A stretch of DNA of 64,000 bases from Enterococcaceae bacterium (lineage in GTDB: Bacteria > Bacillota > Bacilli > Lactobacillales > Enterococcaceae), in the NCBI GenBank assembly GCA_022649665.1, contig JALCOL010000001.1, positions 243,598 through 307,597 of the forward strand, in the 5' to 3' direction. The notes below the pieces were generated by a model. That model was given only the letters and a program-made list of their open reading frames with translations, did not search any database and was not told the origin of the DNA. Positions 17,643-25,711 of this stretch are shown piece after piece (position 1 is the first letter of the stretch; each line of letters opens with the position of its first letter). Position numbers and translations under genes: made by a program.

Positions 17643-17647
17643 AGACC

Positions 17648-18841
17648 ATGGAAATGATTCCGTATGCCAATCCGCGCTATTTCGTTCTGCTGGCGGTCGC
17701 TGTCTTGCCGATCATCTTTTCGATCTTAGCTTTGAAAAGAAGGATCTATCTGTATGAAGCACTGATCACGTTGTTCTTTTTGTGGCTGAGTTTCGGCGGA
17801 AAAAATCTGCATCAGGGGATCGCACTTTTAGGCTATGTTGCCTTTCAAATGATCGTCGTCTTCTGCTATCAGTTTTACCGCAAAAAAGCAAACAACAGCA
17901 TCATCTTCTATTTATCGATCTTGATCTCATTGATCCCGTTGATTTTTGTGAAGATCACGCCGCTCGCCGAAGGGCACCCATCGATTTTTGGATTTTTGGG
18001 GATCTCTTATTTGACCTTTAAGACGATCCAGATTTTAATGGAACTTAGGGACGGTGCGCTGGAAAAAGTCAATCCGCGGATCTATATCAGCTTCCTGCTT
18101 TTTTTCCCGACGATCTCGTCCGGGCCGATCGACCATTACCGGCGGTTTGCGGCGGATTATCAAAAAGTTCCCGAAAAAGAGCATTATTTTGAACTGTTGA
18201 ACAAAGGGATTTTTTATATCTTTTTGGGATTCTTGTATAAATTCCTCATCGGCTATTATCTGGGGACCGTTCTTTTGCCGCCGATCACCCATCAAGCGCT
18301 CTTGATCGGCGGAATGTCGTGGCAGCTCGTCGCATACATGTATGTGTACGGACTGTATCTCTTCTTTGATTTCGGCGGCTACAGTTTATTCGCAGTCGGT
18401 GCCAGCTACATGATGGGATATGAAACACCGATGAACTTCAACAAGCCATTCTTGAGCTGGAACATCAAAGAATTTTGGAACCGCTGGCACATGACATTGT
18501 CTTTTTGGTTCCGCGACTATATCTACATGCGCCTGATGTTCACGCTGATGAAAAACAAAGTCTTCAAAAGCCGGATCGTTACCAGCAATGTCGGCTACTT
18601 CGCTTTGTTTCTGATCATGGGGATCTGGCACGGCTTGACGTGGTACTATATCGCTTACGGTGTGTTCCACGCGACATGGATCTGTTTGAATGACGCTTGG
18701 ATCCGTTTCAAACGCAAGCATAAAGCGGTGCTGCCGAGCAACCAGGCAACTAAAGCGCTGTCGATCTTCTTGACATTCAACGGCGTGATGCTGAGCTTTT
18801 TGATCTTTTCAGGGTTTTTAGATCGTCTATGGTTCCACTAA
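17648..18841 (+). CDS. dltB: D-alanyl-lipoteichoic acid biosynthesis MBOAT protein DltB
   Basis: 397 residues, about eleven membrane helices. MBOAT family acyltransferase with the conserved NRWHMTLSFWFRDY loop and the catalytic histidine in MGIWHGLTWYY. It takes D-alanine from DltC on the inside and passes it across the membrane towards DltX/DltD. Start ATG 17648, ten bases after GGAGGG at the end of dltA. Confidence 0.95.
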   Translation: MEMIPYANPRYFVLLAVAVLPIIFSILALKRRIYLYEALITLFFLWLSFGGKNLHQGIALLGYVAFQMIVVFCYQFYRKKANNSIIFYLSILISLIPLIFVKITPLAEGHPSIFGFLGISYLTFKTIQILMELRDGALEKVNPRIYISFLLFFPTISSGPIDHYRRFAADYQKVPEKEHYFELLNKGIFYIFLGFLYKFLIGYYLGTVLLPPITHQALLIGGMSWQLVAYMYVYGLYLFFDFGGYSLFAVGASYMMGYETPMNFNKPFLSWNIKEFWNRWHMTLSFWFRDYIYMRLMFTLMKNKVFKSRIVTSNVGYFALFLIMGIWHGLTWYYIAYGVFHATWICLNDAWIRFKRKHKAVLPSNQATKALSIFLTFNGVMLSFLIFSGFLDRLWFH

Positions 18842-18861
18842 TCGAGAGGGAGAGGATTTAA

Positions 18862-19104
18862 ATGGATATTGAAAATACGATTTATGATATTTTAGAAGAA
18901 TTAACAGGAACGGACGAGGTCAAAAAAAATCCTGATTTGGAACTATTCGATGAGGGACTTTTGGATTCGCTCGGCAGCGTGCAAATGTTAGTCGAAATCG
19001 AAGGCCGTCTGGGGGTTTCCGTTCCGGTCTCTGAATTCGACCGCAAAGCGTGGGGGACGCCGCGCAAAATCATTGAACAAGTCAAGGCGTTGGCGAAAAA
19101 ATGA
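18862..19104 (+). CDS. dltC: D-alanine carrier protein DltC
   Basis: 80 residues, acidic four-helix carrier protein. LLDSLGSVQ carries the serine that receives 4'-phosphopantetheine (the S of DSLGS). It holds D-alanine as a thioester between DltA and DltB. Start ATG 18862 after GAGGGAGAGG. The stop overlaps the dltD start by 4 bases. Confidence 0.95.
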   Translation: MDIENTIYDILEELTGTDEVKKNPDLELFDEGLLDSLGSVQMLVEIEGRLGVSVPVSEFDRKAWGTPRKIIEQVKALAKK

Positions 19105-20372
19105 TCAAGAAACTTTGGCGCGTCTTCGGGCCGCTTTTCTGCGCAGCGATCCTGCTGCTGATTTTTCTTTTGACCCCCTGGAAAATCGATTTGACTTCGC
19201 CAAAAGTATTGGACGATGCGGCCAGTTCGATGTCGCCGAACGTTTTGAAAGGCGAGACGATCAAAAATACAGCGCTGGCGGAAAAGAAATATGTCGCCTT
19301 TTTCGGTTCTTCGGAACTGAGCAGGATCAATCCTTTCCATCCGTCTGCGTTGGCAGAAAAATACAAGCGCGGCTATGAACCGTTCCTTTTGGGTGCGCCC
19401 GGGACGCAGTCGCTGAGTCAGTATCTGATGGTGACATCGACTCAAGGAAGTCTGGAAAAGAAAAAAGCGGTCATGATCCTTTCGCCGCAGTGGTTCATTC
19501 CGGAGGGAACAAGCCATGCGTATTTTGACTTTAATTTTTCGCCCCTTCAAGCATATCAATGGCTCGAAGATATCAAAAACAAACAGCCGAGCGCCGAAGA
19601 CGTGTATTTGGCAAAGCGTTTGCTGGAATATGACCGGATCGCGAATGACTCGATCTTGAGCAAGATCTTGGAAGAGATCAAGGCCGGCCAGCCGCTTTCG
19701 AATTCTTCGAAGTTTTATGTCGAATGGAACTGGCGCATCTACCGCAAAGAAGATCAGCTCTTCAGCAAGATCGGACTGCAGGGGCGCGAGGAGCAGATCG
19801 ATCAAGTAGCCGCACAGCTGCCGGACGTTTATAAGTATAAAACGCTCGACAATCTGGCCTATGAGATCGGCAGATCAAAAACGAACAACAATCCGTTTGA
19901 GATCAACAATTCATTTTACAAAAAGCGCGTAAAGAAAATCGAACCGAAATTGCGCGGCAGCCAGCTGACGTATGATTACCGGCGTTCAAAAGAATACAGT
20001 GATTTTCAGCTGGTCTTGAATCAGTTCGCGGAAGACCATACCGATGTTTTGTTCATCTTGCCGCCGGTCAACGGCAAGTGGAGTTCCTATACCGGCTTGT
20101 CCCAGGAAATGCTGAAAGAGACCAACGAAAAGATCATCTATCAGCTCAAGTCGCAAGGCTTCAACAATATCGATGACTTGTCAGGATTTTATTCTACCGA
20201 TTATTTTATGATGGATACGATCCACTTGGGCTGGCGCGGCTGGCTTCAAGCAGACCGGGCGATCAAGCCGTTTATCGAGCAAAAGCAGGCAGCACCGAAC
20301 TATCAGATCGATTCGTATTATTTGACGAAAGAGTGGCAGCAGTTTGATCCGAAAAAACTGCCGGAAAAATAG
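19101..20372 (+). CDS. dltD: D-alanyl-lipoteichoic acid biosynthesis protein DltD
   Basis: 423 residues, one N-terminal membrane helix (about 8-25) and a large extracytoplasmic SGNH-like domain. FFGSSELSR carries the nucleophile serine, and DTIHLGWRGW near the C-terminus carries the Asp/His pair. It acts outside the membrane in the last transfer of D-alanine to teichoic acid. It overlaps dltC by 4 bases. Confidence 0.94.
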   Translation: MIKKLWRVFGPLFCAAILLLIFLLTPWKIDLTSPKVLDDAASSMSPNVLKGETIKNTALAEKKYVAFFGSSELSRINPFHPSALAEKYKRGYEPFLLGAPGTQSLSQYLMVTSTQGSLEKKKAVMILSPQWFIPEGTSHAYFDFNFSPLQAYQWLEDIKNKQPSAEDVYLAKRLLEYDRIANDSILSKILEEIKAGQPLSNSSKFYVEWNWRIYRKEDQLFSKIGLQGREEQIDQVAAQLPDVYKYKTLDNLAYEIGRSKTNNNPFEINNSFYKKRVKKIEPKLRGSQLTYDYRRSKEYSDFQLVLNQFAEDHTDVLFILPPVNGKWSSYTGLSQEMLKETNEKIIYQLKSQGFNNIDDLSGFYSTDYFMMDTIHLGWRGWLQADRAIKPFIEQKQAAPNYQIDSYYLTKEWQQFDPKKLPEK

Positions 20373-20387
20373 AACGGAGGATAAAAA

Positions 20388-21125
20388 ATGAAATTGACCG
20401 TTTTGGGTTTCTGGGGAGGCTATCCTTACCAAGAAGAAGGAACTTCCGGATATCTTTTGGAAAGCAATGGATATTCTTTACTGATGGATTGCGGCAGCGC
20501 GACGCTGATCGAGCTGGAGAAAAAAATCGATCCGCTGAAGCTGGACGCAGTGGTGCTCAGCCACTATCACTATGACCATATCGCCGACGTCGGCGTCCTG
20601 CAGTATTATCGCCAGCTCCATTCTTCCAAGGAAGCAAAGCCGATCTTGCCGATCTACGGGAATGAAGAAGATCCGCGGCACTTTGAAGAATTGAATTTGG
20701 CAGGCATTTCAAAAGGATACGGCTACGCCGAAGAAACAATCCTCCATTTAGGACCGTTCACCTTGACATTTCTGCCGACGATCCATCCGGTGCCGTGCTA
20801 CGCGATCCGGATCCATGACGAGGTCTCGGGAAATGATCTGTGCTTTACCGGTGATTCGGGCTATCTGCCGGAACTGGCAGACTTTGCACATGGCGCAAAA
20901 GTTTTCTTGGCCGATACGTATCTTTTCAACGGTCATGAACGCCACGTCGCGCATTTGACCGCTGGTGAAGCCGGCGAACTTGCTGCAAAAGCTGCGGTCG
21001 AACAATTGATCTTGACGCATTTGCCGCAAGAAGGCGATTTGGAAGTTTTGAAGTATCAGGCGCAAGAAACCGCCGGCAAACTTCCGGTTTTGCTTGCCCG
21101 CCGCGGTCTGGAAATCGAAATTTAA
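20388..21125 (+). CDS. MBL fold metallo-hydrolase (YhfI/RNase Z-like)
   Basis: 245 residues. Metallo-beta-lactamase fold with the metal motif SHYHYDHIADV (HxHxDH, near residue 62), CFTGDSGY as the later aspartate ligand and ILTHLP as the last histidine. It sits only 15 bases after dltD with ribosome site GGAGGA, so it is probably the last gene of the dlt transcript. Relatives include YhfI-type hydrolases of unknown substrate. The tRNA-binding flexible arm of true RNase Z is not seen. Confidence 0.82.
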   Translation: MKLTVLGFWGGYPYQEEGTSGYLLESNGYSLLMDCGSATLIELEKKIDPLKLDAVVLSHYHYDHIADVGVLQYYRQLHSSKEAKPILPIYGNEEDPRHFEELNLAGISKGYGYAEETILHLGPFTLTFLPTIHPVPCYAIRIHDEVSGNDLCFTGDSGYLPELADFAHGAKVFLADTYLFNGHERHVAHLTAGEAGELAAKAAVEQLILTHLPQEGDLEVLKYQAQETAGKLPVLLARRGLEIEI

Positions 21126-21134
21126 TTGAATCAA

Positions 21135-21178
21135 AAGCCGCTCCCAAAATCAACGCGATTTTGGGAGCGGCTTTATTT
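21135..21178 (+). terminator. Terminator of the dlt operon
   Basis: Perfect 17 bp stem (21135-21151 with 21157-21173), loop AACGC, then TTATTT. It is GC-rich at its base and symmetric, so it may also stop minus-strand reading beyond the tRNA gene. Confidence 0.85.
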
Positions 21179-21180
21179 GC

Positions 21181-21195
21181 TAAACGGTGTTTCAA
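21181..21195. repeat. 15-base remnant of the interspersed repeat end
   Basis: TAAACGGTGTTTCAA is identical to the reverse complement of the terminal part of repeat copy C. It lies between the dlt terminator and the tRNA-Arg 3' end, the same kind of intergenic site as the full copies. Confidence 0.4.
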
Positions 21196-21198
21196 TGA

Positions 21199-21272
21199 CG
21201 TCGCAAGAGGGATTCGAACCCACGACCGTTCGCTTAGAAGGCGAATGCTCTATCCAGCTGAGCTATTGCGAC
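21199..21272 (-). tRNA. tRNA-Arg (UCU)
   Basis: Cloverleaf on the minus strand. Acceptor GTCGCAA pairs perfectly with TTGCGAC, discriminator G. D arm is GCTC...GAGC and anticodon stem TTCGC/GCGAA has loop CTTCTAA, anticodon TCT. The T arm carries GGTTCGAATCC. It reads AGA/AGG. CCA is not encoded. Confidence 0.95.
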
Positions 21273-21324
21273 CACTCGATACCTTTAATAGTATAGTGAA
21301 CTTCTTAAAAACTGTCAATTGCTT

Positions 21325-22005
21325 TTATAGCGCAGTAAATCCGGCTTTTTTCGTGATCAGGATCACGCCGTCGCCTAATGGAAGCAATGAAGACTCCAAC
21401 TGGGGGTGCTCATGGACGGTATCCAAAAAAGCATTCAATTTGCGGTGGATCGCGCGGTTTTTGCGCGGGATCGCGGCATCGTCGGCGAGGATCGTCCCGC
21501 CTTGAAAGACGTCATCGACCATCAAGGTGCCGGTGGGTGTCAAAAGACGCAGGCAGTCCGGCAGAAAATCAAGATATTTTGCTTTGGCGCTGTCCATAAA
21601 AATAAAATCGAACGCCGGCGCTAAAGACGGCAGGATCTCGCTGGCCTGTCCTTCTAAAAGCGTGATCCGCTCGTTCAGACCAAGGGCTGCGATATTTTCT
21701 TTGGCGGCCTTGATCATCAAGTCATAGCGGTCGATCGTCGTGATGTGCGCTTCACGGCTGAGTGAGGCCATCAAGCTGGCAGAAAAACCGATCGCGGTCC
21801 CGACCTCTAAAATTTTTTTCGGCTGGAGCTGTTTTAGAAGATACTGCATAAAGACGACCGTTTCATGCGGAATGATCGGGACTCCTTTTTCATTGGCTTC
21901 TTTTTCAAGTGCGCCGAGTTTGCCGGCGAGCTGTTTTTGATTGGTGCGCATATATTCGACCAGTTCAGGTTTGACGACGGGCCGGTGCATCATTTCGTTT
22001 TGCAT
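21325..22005 (-). CDS. trmR: O-methyltransferase, TrmR-type tRNA hydroxyuridine methyltransferase
   Basis: 226 residues, class I SAM methyltransferase. Motif I is LEVGTAIGFSASLMA, then TIDRYDLM, and DFIFMDSAKAKYLDFL carries the metal-binding aspartate with a later DDVFQGG. This is the pattern of the YrrM/TrmR group, which methylates 5-hydroxyuridine at the tRNA wobble position. The start was set at ATG 22005 after AAGGAGCGAAATCG; an upstream ATG at 22032 lies in that ribosome site region. The tRNA role follows family knowledge and was not tested here. Confidence 0.82.
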   Translation of the reverse strand: MQNEMMHRPVVKPELVEYMRTNQKQLAGKLGALEKEANEKGVPIIPHETVVFMQYLLKQLQPKKILEVGTAIGFSASLMASLSREAHITTIDRYDLMIKAAKENIAALGLNERITLLEGQASEILPSLAPAFDFIFMDSAKAKYLDFLPDCLRLLTPTGTLMVDDVFQGGTILADDAAIPRKNRAIHRKLNAFLDTVHEHPQLESSLLPLGDGVILITKKAGFTAL

Positions 22006-22035
22006 CGATTTCGCTCCTTTCATTTTAGACAAAAG

Positions 22036-22068
22036 AAAAAGGCTGTGACGATTGCCACAGTCCTTTTT
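22036..22068. terminator. Terminator after the SRP RNA gene
   Basis: Stem AAGGCTGTG / CACAG-CCTT flanked by A5 and T5 runs, hence able to work in both directions. On the minus strand it follows the SRP RNA by about 25 bases. Confidence 0.75.
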
Positions 22069-22091
22069 CGGGATTTGGTGCGCTGCTATGT

Positions 22092-22171
22092 ACCGAGCAC
22101 ATGATGGAGACTGCTTAGGGCTGCTTCCTTCCAGATCTGACCCACTTCACAGGCCACCATTGCTCGTGCCT
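22092..22171 (-). ncRNA. ffs: Signal recognition particle RNA, small bacterial type
   Basis: Read on the minus strand it contains the apical SRP domain IV: GGGTCAG-ATCTGGAAGGAAGCAGCCC, with the GGAA tetraloop, AGCAGCC bulge side and flanking pairing. Outer arms CGAGCA and TGCTCG close the hairpin. It binds Ffh for targeting membrane proteins. The exact ends are estimated; with the promoter below, the primary transcript would start near 22178. Confidence 0.9.
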
Positions 22172-22182
22172 TGCGGCAAATA

Positions 22183-22716
22183 TCATTGTACATGATTCTC
22201 GCCGGAATTTCCAGCTTGTTTTTTCTTTTTTTGTTTTTGGCGGATCGCTCGGAAAAAATTTTGCAGGATCGCGCGGCATTCGTCTTCAAGAATTCCTTTT
22301 TCGACATAGGCGACATGATTGAAGCGTTCATCCGTCAAAAGGTTCATCAGCGTGCCGGCAGTCCCGGCTTTGGGATCACTCGCCCCGTAATAGACTTCTT
22401 CGACGCGTGAAAGGATCATCGCGCCGCTGCACATCGGACACGGCTCAAGTGTCACAAAGAGCTGCGTATCTTCTAAGCGCCAGCTGCCTTCAGTGCGGCA
22501 GGCTTCTGCGATCGCAAACATTTCTGCATGCGAGGCGGCCTGCTGCTGATGCTCTCGGAGATTATGTCCGCGGCCGATCACTTGTTTGTCTTTGACGACG
22601 ACCGCACCGATCGGGACTTCGCCGAGCGCCGCGGCTTTTTGCGCTTCGACAAGTGCTATTTTCATAAACTTCTCTTTTTCTTCCGGCGTCAAGCGGCTTT
22701 CATAAAACTTTCCCAC
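22183..22716 (-). CDS. tadA: tRNA-specific adenosine deaminase
   Basis: 177 residues, cytidine deaminase fold. ASHAEMFAI (HAE, catalytic glutamate and zinc histidine) and PCPMCSGAM (two zinc cysteines) are present. It converts A34 to inosine in tRNA-Arg(ACG). Start GTG 22716 with GGAG upstream gives the MGKFYESRLTPEEK beginning; an internal ATG at residue 18 is less likely. The C-terminal tail is very Lys-rich. tadA next to the SRP RNA gene is a common arrangement in lactobacilli and bacilli. Confidence 0.92.
   Translation of the reverse strand: MGKFYESRLTPEEKEKFMKIALVEAQKAAALGEVPIGAVVVKDKQVIGRGHNLREHQQQAASHAEMFAIAEACRTEGSWRLEDTQLFVTLEPCPMCSGAMILSRVEEVYYGASDPKAGTAGTLMNLLTDERFNHVAYVEKGILEDECRAILQNFFRAIRQKQKKKKQAGNSGENHVQ
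22185..22213 (-). promoter_or_regulatory. SRP RNA promoter inside the end of tadA
   Basis: Minus strand -10 TACAAT (22185-22190), 17 bp spacer, -35 TGGAAA (22208-22213). It overlaps the last codons of tadA, so the stable RNA seems to have its own promoter within the upstream coding sequence. Confidence 0.55.
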
Positions 22717-22787
22717 GATGGATTCTCCTTTGTCCGTTTCGTTCTCTGTTCATTTTACACGAAGCGGCGGCTGTGCGGGAGATTTTT

Positions 22788-24155
22788 TCAGTCTTCGCGA
22801 CTTTTAGCGATAAACTGCTGGTGGAGCTGATTCGCATCTGCAACGAATTTTTCTTCATCGATCCCGGTCAGTTGTTTGTCTTTGACGACGACGTCACCGC
22901 CGACGATCGTGTAATCGACCGCACCGGCAAAACCAACGGTCCCCAAAAGGGCAGCAGGATCTTGCAGCGTGCCGACGAGCGAAATGTCGCGCGTATCGAT
23001 CATGAACAAATCGCCGGCTTTTCCGACTTCCAAGCTCCCGATGTCGTCGCGCCCTAAAAGGCGTGCGCTGCCGCGGGTCGCCATTTTCAAAAATTCATAA
23101 CCGGTCGGAGCTTCATTGCTGGCGCTCAGGCGCTGCAAAAGGAAGCCGACGCGCAGATCTTCCAGCAAGTTGGAGGCATCGTTGCTTGCGCTGCCGTCGA
23201 CTCCGAGCCCGACCGGAACGCCAAGTTTGAGCATTTCCGGGATCTGGCAGATCCCCGAAGAAAGCTTCATATTAGAGATCGGACAATGGGCAACGCCGGT
23301 CTGTGTTTTCGCTAAATATTCCAATTCTTCATGATTGAAGTGGATCCCGTGCGCGTACCAAACGTCACTGCCGGTCCAGCCCAGAGATTCCATATAAGCG
23401 AGCGGGCGCATGCCGAAGTTTTCCAAAACGAAATCTTCTTCATCGATCGTCTCTGCCAAATGAGTATGGAGCCGTACGTGGAGCTGGCGGGCCAATTTGG
23501 CCGTTTCACGCATCAAGTCGCTCGTGACGCTGAAAGGCGAGCAAGGTGCGAGCACGATCTGGCGGCGCGAGTAGCGGCTCGGGTCGTGGAAGCGTTCAAC
23601 GATCCGCTCGGAATCTTTCAAGATCGTATCGACATCTTGAACGACGCTGTCCGGCGGCAGACCGCCGTCTTTTTTGCTGAGGCTCATGCTGCCGCGGGAA
23701 GCGTGGAGGCGGATCCCCAAGTCGTCGGCTGCTTTGAACTGCGCTTCGATGAGGCCGCTCTCTTCGCCTTTCGGAAAGACATAGTGATGATCGAAAGCAG
23801 TCGTGCAGCCGCTTTTCAGCAGTTCACCCAAACCGGTGACTGAACTGTAGTACACGACTTTTTGATCAAGATTTTTCCAGATCTCATACAAAGTGTTCAG
23901 CCAATCGAAAAGCTCCATGTTTTGGACTTGCGGCAAATTGCGGGTGAATGTTTGATATAAATGGTGATGCGTGTTGACAAGTCCCGGATAGACTAAGTGG
24001 TGGGTCGCGTCGATCACTTCGTCGGCCGCTTTTTCGTCCGTCCCGATGTAGCGGATCACGCCGTCTTCGATCAAAAGATTGACGTCGCGGAGCATTTCGT
24101 CTTGGTCGTTACAAGTGATGAGCGTGTGTGCGTTTTTGATCAGCAAAGTTTTCAT
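22788..24155 (-). CDS. Purine deaminase of the amidohydrolase family (8-oxoguanine deaminase-like)
   Basis: 455 residues, cog0402 amidohydrolase. Metal-binding motifs: NTHHHLYQTFTRN near residue 64, LHTHLAET, AHGIHF and VDGSASND. This motif set matches the subgroup annotated as 8-oxoguanine deaminase, which turns 8-oxoguanine (or isocytosine) into the uracil/urate-type product with release of ammonia; guanine or another aminopurine cannot be excluded. The start was set at ATG 24155 with AGGAGG 8 bases upstream. A longer frame to 24257 runs through the riboswitch and is not credible. The leader holds a purine riboswitch, which supports a purine substrate. Confidence 0.82.
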   Translation of the reverse strand: MKTLLIKNAHTLITCNDQDEMLRDVNLLIEDGVIRYIGTDEKAADEVIDATHHLVYPGLVNTHHHLYQTFTRNLPQVQNMELFDWLNTLYEIWKNLDQKVVYYSSVTGLGELLKSGCTTAFDHHYVFPKGEESGLIEAQFKAADDLGIRLHASRGSMSLSKKDGGLPPDSVVQDVDTILKDSERIVERFHDPSRYSRRQIVLAPCSPFSVTSDLMRETAKLARQLHVRLHTHLAETIDEEDFVLENFGMRPLAYMESLGWTGSDVWYAHGIHFNHEELEYLAKTQTGVAHCPISNMKLSSGICQIPEMLKLGVPVGLGVDGSASNDASNLLEDLRVGFLLQRLSASNEAPTGYEFLKMATRGSARLLGRDDIGSLEVGKAGDLFMIDTRDISLVGTLQDPAALLGTVGFAGAVDYTIVGGDVVVKDKQLTGIDEEKFVADANQLHQQFIAKSRED

Positions 24156-24200
24156 GGATGATTCCTCCTGTTTTTGAGTGCATGCAAATGGGCGGCCGAT

Positions 24201-24269
24201 AAAAAAATCTGCCGGACTAGCTGCAAGCTGCTCAAAAAAGAAGCAGCTCATAGTCAACTAGTTCGGCAG
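24201..24269 (-). terminator. Riboswitch expression platform / terminator
   Basis: Minus-strand arms CTGCCGAACTAG (24258-24269) and CTAGTCCGGCAG (24209-24220) pair except for one A/C mismatch, followed by ATTTTTTT. A nested 7 bp hairpin AGCTGCT/AGCAGCT sits in the loop. The 5' arm lies wholly within aptamer helix P3 and the nested hairpin takes part of P1, so aptamer and terminator exclude each other. This predicts read-through when ligand is bound. Confidence 0.75.
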
Positions 24270-24311
24270 TTGGTAGAAACGTCTATCCCATTCAAATAGA
24301 CTTATATGAGC
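24246..24311 (-). promoter_or_regulatory. Purine riboswitch aptamer, guanine-type (C74)
   Basis: Minus-strand aptamer: P1 GCTCATA/TATGAGC, core ATATAAG, P2 GTCTA/TAGAC, GTTTCTACC junction, P3 CAACT/AGTTG and the J3/1 segment GACTATG. The C in GAC corresponds to C74, the base that selects guanine over adenine (adenine switches have GATTATG). Loop L2 carries GGG and L3 carries CC for the kissing pair. It controls the purine deaminase gene. Confidence 0.9.
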
Positions 24312-24328
24312 AATGTTTAGTTATTTAT

Positions 24329-24357
24329 AATATAGTCTGCACTCCTGTACTTGTCAA
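24329..24357 (-). promoter_or_regulatory. Promoter of the riboswitch-deaminase transcript
   Basis: Minus strand -35 TTGACA (24352-24357), exact 17 bp spacer, -10 TATATT (24329-24334). Perfect -35 and near-perfect -10; start predicted near 24322, about ten bases before the aptamer. Confidence 0.8.
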
Positions 24358-24444
24358 TGTAAACGCTGAACTTTTTTGATAAAATGTTTTAAAATATTAA
24401 TAAACCATCGATTAAAAGAACAAAAAATGCCAAGCAGCCAAGCA

Positions 24445-24473
24445 TTGACGGCGCCCGATTAATTTGTTAAACT
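24445..24473 (+). promoter_or_regulatory. Promoter of the rplU operon
   Basis: -35 TTGACG (24445-24450), 17 bp spacer, -10 TAAACT (24468-24473) preceded by TGT. It stands ahead of the ribosomal protein L21 leader. The stretch 24358-24444 between the divergent promoters shows nothing further. Confidence 0.75.
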
Positions 24474-24479
24474 AGTAAC

Positions 24480-24587
24480 GTTGTAATTGCGAGCACCGCA
24501 GCTACAACCGCACGGAGCAAGTCATAAGCGGAATTTTTTCCCGCTTGCCATGGCGAGTCTAAGTCTAAAAAAGGAGGTGCTTGATAG
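24480..24587 (+). promoter_or_regulatory. Ribosomal protein L21 leader
   Basis: Roughly 100-base untranslated leader with GC-rich conserved-looking stretches (GCGAGCACCGCAGC, CATAAGCGG/CCGCTTGCCATGG, GGCGAGTC) before AAAGGAGGTG and rplU. Position and content match the L21 leader family of Firmicutes, thought to allow autoregulation by L21. Recognised by eye only. Confidence 0.65.
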
Positions 24588-24896
24588 ATGTATGCAATCA
24601 TCAAAACTGGCGGCAAACAAGTAAAAGTTGAAGTCGGCCAAGCAATTTATGTTGAAAAACTGGATGTCGATGCAGGAGACAAAGTAACTTTTGACGAAGT
24701 GATCTTAGTCGGCGGCGAAACAACGAAAGTTGGCGCTCCGCTTGTAGCGGGGGCAACAGTCGAAGGGAAAGTTGAAAAACACGGCAAGCAAAAGAAAGTC
24801 GTTACTTTCAAATACAAACCGAAAAAACATTCCCACCGCAAACAAGGCCATCGCCAACCTTATACAAAAGTAATCATCGAAGCGATCAACGCTTAA
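24588..24896 (+). CDS. rplU: 50S ribosomal protein L21
   Basis: 102 residues, the usual L21 length. [15 protein letters not shown] at the start and [16 protein letters not shown] near the end are family signatures. Strong ribosome site AAAGGAGGTG. First gene of the rplU-prp-rpmA operon. Confidence 0.97.
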   Translation: MYAIIKTGGKQVKVEVGQAIYVEKLDVDAGDKVTFDEVILVGGETTKVGAPLVAGATVEGKVEKHGKQKKVVTFKYKPKKHSHRKQGHRQPYTKVIIEAINA

Positions 24897-24927
24897 GCGT
24901 CCTAGGAAAAGAAAGAAGGATAAACTG

Positions 24928-25275
24928 ATGATCAAGGGAATTTTCACGCGCAATCCGCGCGGTGAGATCACTCATTTTGAAATTTCCGGTCATGCACAAG
25001 CCGGCCCTTACGGCAGCGACATCGTATGTTCTGCGGTCTCTGCCTTATCGATCTCTGCGGTCAATGGTATCGAAGCACTTGCGGGCTTTGCTCCGGAAGT
25101 CGATATCGATCAGGAGAACGGCGGCTACTTGTCCGTTGATCTGCTCAACCCGGTGGTCAACCGGGAACAGTGGAACATCGCACAGATCCTTTTGGAAAAC
25201 CTGTTAATGGGTCTTCAAGCAGTTCAAGCTGAGAATGAAACGTATGTATCATTACAAACGATCACCGAAAAGTAG
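24928..25275 (+). CDS. prp: Ribosomal-processing cysteine protease Prp
   Basis: 115 residues. [25 protein letters not shown] contains the catalytic histidine (SGHA) and cysteine (VCSA). Prp cuts the N-terminal extension from L27, which fits its place between rplU and an rpmA encoding just such an extension. Start ATG 24928 after GAAAGAAGGA. Confidence 0.95.
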   Translation: MIKGIFTRNPRGEITHFEISGHAQAGPYGSDIVCSAVSALSISAVNGIEALAGFAPEVDIDQENGGYLSVDLLNPVVNREQWNIAQILLENLLMGLQAVQAENETYVSLQTITEK

Positions 25276-25289
25276 AGGAGGGAAACCAC

Positions 25290-25583
25290 ATGATGCTTCA
25301 AATGAATCTGCAATTGTTCGCCCATAAAAAAGGGGGCGGTTCCACAGCCAATGGCCGTGATTCCGAATCCAAACGTTTGGGCGCGAAAGCTGCTGACGGT
25401 CAATTAGTGACAGGCGGCTCGATCCTTTATCGCCAACGCGGTACGCGGATCTTCCCAGGCGTCAACGTCGGCAAAGGCGGAGACGATACACTTTTTGCGA
25501 AATGCGAAGGCGTCGTTCGTTTCGAACGCAAAGGCCGCGACAAAAAGCAAGTTTCTGTTTACCCAGCTGCACAAGAAGCGTAA
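25290..25583 (+). CDS. rpmA: 50S ribosomal protein L27 (precursor form)
   Basis: 97 residues. The short N-terminal extension ending NLQLF precedes [15 protein letters not shown], the mature L27 start that reaches the peptidyl-transferase centre. The F/A junction is the Prp cleavage site. ATG 25290 follows AGGAGGGAAACCAC; a second ATG at 25302 is in frame. Confidence 0.97.
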   Translation: MMLQMNLQLFAHKKGGGSTANGRDSESKRLGAKAADGQLVTGGSILYRQRGTRIFPGVNVGKGGDDTLFAKCEGVVRFERKGRDKKQVSVYPAAQEA

Positions 25584-25592
25584 ACAACTACA

Positions 25593-25632
25593 AGCTGAAA
25601 TCCTTATTCGATAAGGATTTCAGCTTTTTTTA
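25593..25632 (+). terminator. Terminator of the rplU-prp-rpmA operon
   Basis: Perfect stem AGCTGAAATCCTTAT / ATAAGGATTTCAGCT with loop TCG, followed by seven T. Strong intrinsic terminator. Confidence 0.92.
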
Positions 25633-25711
25633 TTTGCCGAAATCCTTTTCATCTTTCGGTTTGTTTGCTACTCTTAAATTATACAAATCAAACAAACAAG
25701 GGGCGGTTCAA

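Noticed and set aside
18882..19805. 307-codon minus-strand frame across dltC and dltD
   Set aside because: It runs antisense through two certain genes of the dlt operon and lacks a start signal.
21161..21505. Frame through tRNA-Arg region on the plus strand
   Set aside because: It crosses the tRNA gene in antisense; such frames with GIRTHDRS-like translations are a well-known artefact of tRNA 3' ends.
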